This document shows, piece by piece, positions 63,369 to 64,000 of a DNA stretch of 64,000 nt (positions are counted from its first letter, which is position 1; each line of letters opens with the position of its first letter). The DNA is taken from the NCBI RefSeq assembly GCF_002007645.1, contig NZ_CP019791.1:4146593-4210592 (forward strand). Direction: 5' to 3'. The notes under the pieces were generated by a model. It worked only from the letters and a program-made list of their open reading frames with translations. It was not told the DNA's origin and made no database searches. Made by a program: the position numbers and the translations under genes. Source of the stretch: Anaerohalosphaera lusitana. Lineage in GTDB: Bacteria > Planctomycetota > Phycisphaerae > Sedimentisphaerales > Anaerohalosphaeraceae.

Positions 63369-64000
63369 TCATCCGAACACCAGCTCCCCGAAAAACTCCG
63401 GCCGATGGAAATCAGGCTCTTCGACAACGATCGGGTTCCATGTCATAAAGTGCGGCCGCGACGTCTCGTCCCCGCACTTGTAAAAATTCGCCCTCCACTT
63501 CACACCCTCACCAGGCTCATCAAACGAAGGCGCATACTTTCGGACCACCTCAAAGGGCAGCCTATACTGCAGCGACCACACAACCTCCTCCTTGATCTCA
63601 GGCTCGATGATCTTATCCAGCGAATGGTATATCTCCACCTTATCACAATCCGCCTCACCAACAGCGACATTCTCAACGCCCCTCTCCTTCTGTCGATTGA
63701 ACAGCATTGTCCCCCCGCAGTTCGTCTCCACATTAAAATACCCCTCGCTCACATCCTCGCCAGGCGTAAAGAAAAACTCCACACAACTATCCTCCCACAC
63801 CGGCCCGTGATACCCTCGCGCAACCGCCCGCACATACTTATCCTCCACCCGAAAATTCACATATATCGCCCCCTCATCATAAACCGCCTTCACCCTCGCA
63901 CAAGGCCGATCCCGGTCCTCACCCCCAAGCCAACTGTCGATCTCCGCCGCCTCAACACCACCCCACAAACCTTTATCCCACTCCCCACACAAACCGGGCC
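63369..64000 (-). CDS. Carbohydrate-binding family 9-like protein, partial
   Basis: About 210 residues are visible and the N-terminus runs off the window end. The pattern WDKGLWGGVEAAEIDSWLGG, AVYDEGAIYVNFRVEDKYVR, PVWEDSCVEFFFTP, YFNVETNCGGTMLFN and the closing WRANFYKCGDETSRPHFMTW are typical of the CBM9-like family found in planctomycete and Bacteroidetes sugar-utilisation genes. It may bind glycan ends or act with a glycosidase. A TTG near 63992 is in frame but is not likely to be the start. Confidence 0.8.
   Translation of the reverse strand, partial: PGLCGEWDKGLWGGVEAAEIDSWLGGEDRDRPCARVKAVYDEGAIYVNFRVEDKYVRAVARGYHGPVWEDSCVEFFFTPGEDVSEGYFNVETNCGGTMLFNRQKERGVENVAVGEADCDKVEIYHSLDKIIEPEIKEEVVWSLQYRLPFEVVRKYAPSFDEPGEGVKWRANFYKCGDETSRPHFMTWNPIVVEEPDFHRPEFFGELVFG

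Noticed and set aside
1-64000. CRISPR arrays, tRNA and rRNA genes
   Set aside because: Looked for regularly spaced direct repeats, cloverleaf ends and rRNA core sequences and found none.

Overview
The window looks like chromosome from a planctomycete, most likely class Phycisphaerae (Sedimentisphaerales / Anaerohalosphaera-like). The grounds are four scattered pseudopilin-like proteins with the FTLIELLVV(I/V)xIIALLL signature, a PEP-CTERM protein, a large LptD-type outer-membrane protein, a hydrazine-synthase-like multidomain cytochrome, a glycyl radical enzyme with its activase, and weak to moderate Shine-Dalgarno use. No rRNA, tRNA or CRISPR was found. The plus strand is visibly C-rich over most of the window, whichever strand carries the gene. 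This suggests the minus strand is the replication leading strand and agrees with most genes lying on the minus strand.

Layout. 1-6.2 kb: partial lipoprotein, class II aldolase, LptD-like protein, S24-type repressor. 6.3-9 kb: PEP-CTERM protein, methyltransferase, MntP. 9.1-13.2 kb: trehalose operon (OtsA-OtsB fusion plus GH15 enzyme). 13.4-13.6 kb: a 149-bp imperfect palindrome resembling an integron attC site. 13.6-18.8 kb: pseudopilin, TrpB2, long RNase HII-like protein, Tat-exported phosphoesterase. 18.8-22.2 kb: glycyl radical enzyme and its radical-SAM activase. 22.4-30.5 kb: pseudopilin, gntR-aclB-aclA ATP-citrate lyase operon, phosphofructokinase, pseudopilin. 30.8-38.5 kb: AI-2E-type permease, pncA-pncB NAD salvage pair, encapsulin with encapsulated ferritin, Mth938-like protein, THEP1 and Clp1-like P-loop enzymes, DUF72 protein.

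38.7-47.3 kb is the mobile zone. An IS1595-family element sits inside the end of an IS4-family element. An IS5-family and an ISL3-family element lie close together, and the ISL3 copy landed in the T-tract of a chemoreceptor terminator. Housekeeping genes (TatD, TcdA) and envelope genes (bestrophin-like, beta-barrel) lie between the IS blocks.

47.3-64 kb: chemoreceptor with a duplicated sensor; a run of five minus-strand genes (IclR, aldo/keto reductase, HzsA-like/SUMF1 fusion, YVTN propeller/di-heme peroxidase fusion, ADP-ribosylglycohydrolase); an nfeD-TM2-SPFH membrane operon; VanZ; pseudopilin; desaturase; orphan histidine kinase; and a CBM9-like protein cut by the window end.

The most interesting candidates are the HzsA-like plus propeller/di-heme gene pair, whose domain set parallels hydrazine synthase; the glycyl radical enzyme whose active-site Cys-x-Glu is Cys-x-Thr; the ATP-citrate lyase operon with a built-in regulator and a perfect operator-like repeat; the encapsulin iron-storage pair; and the attC-like palindrome.
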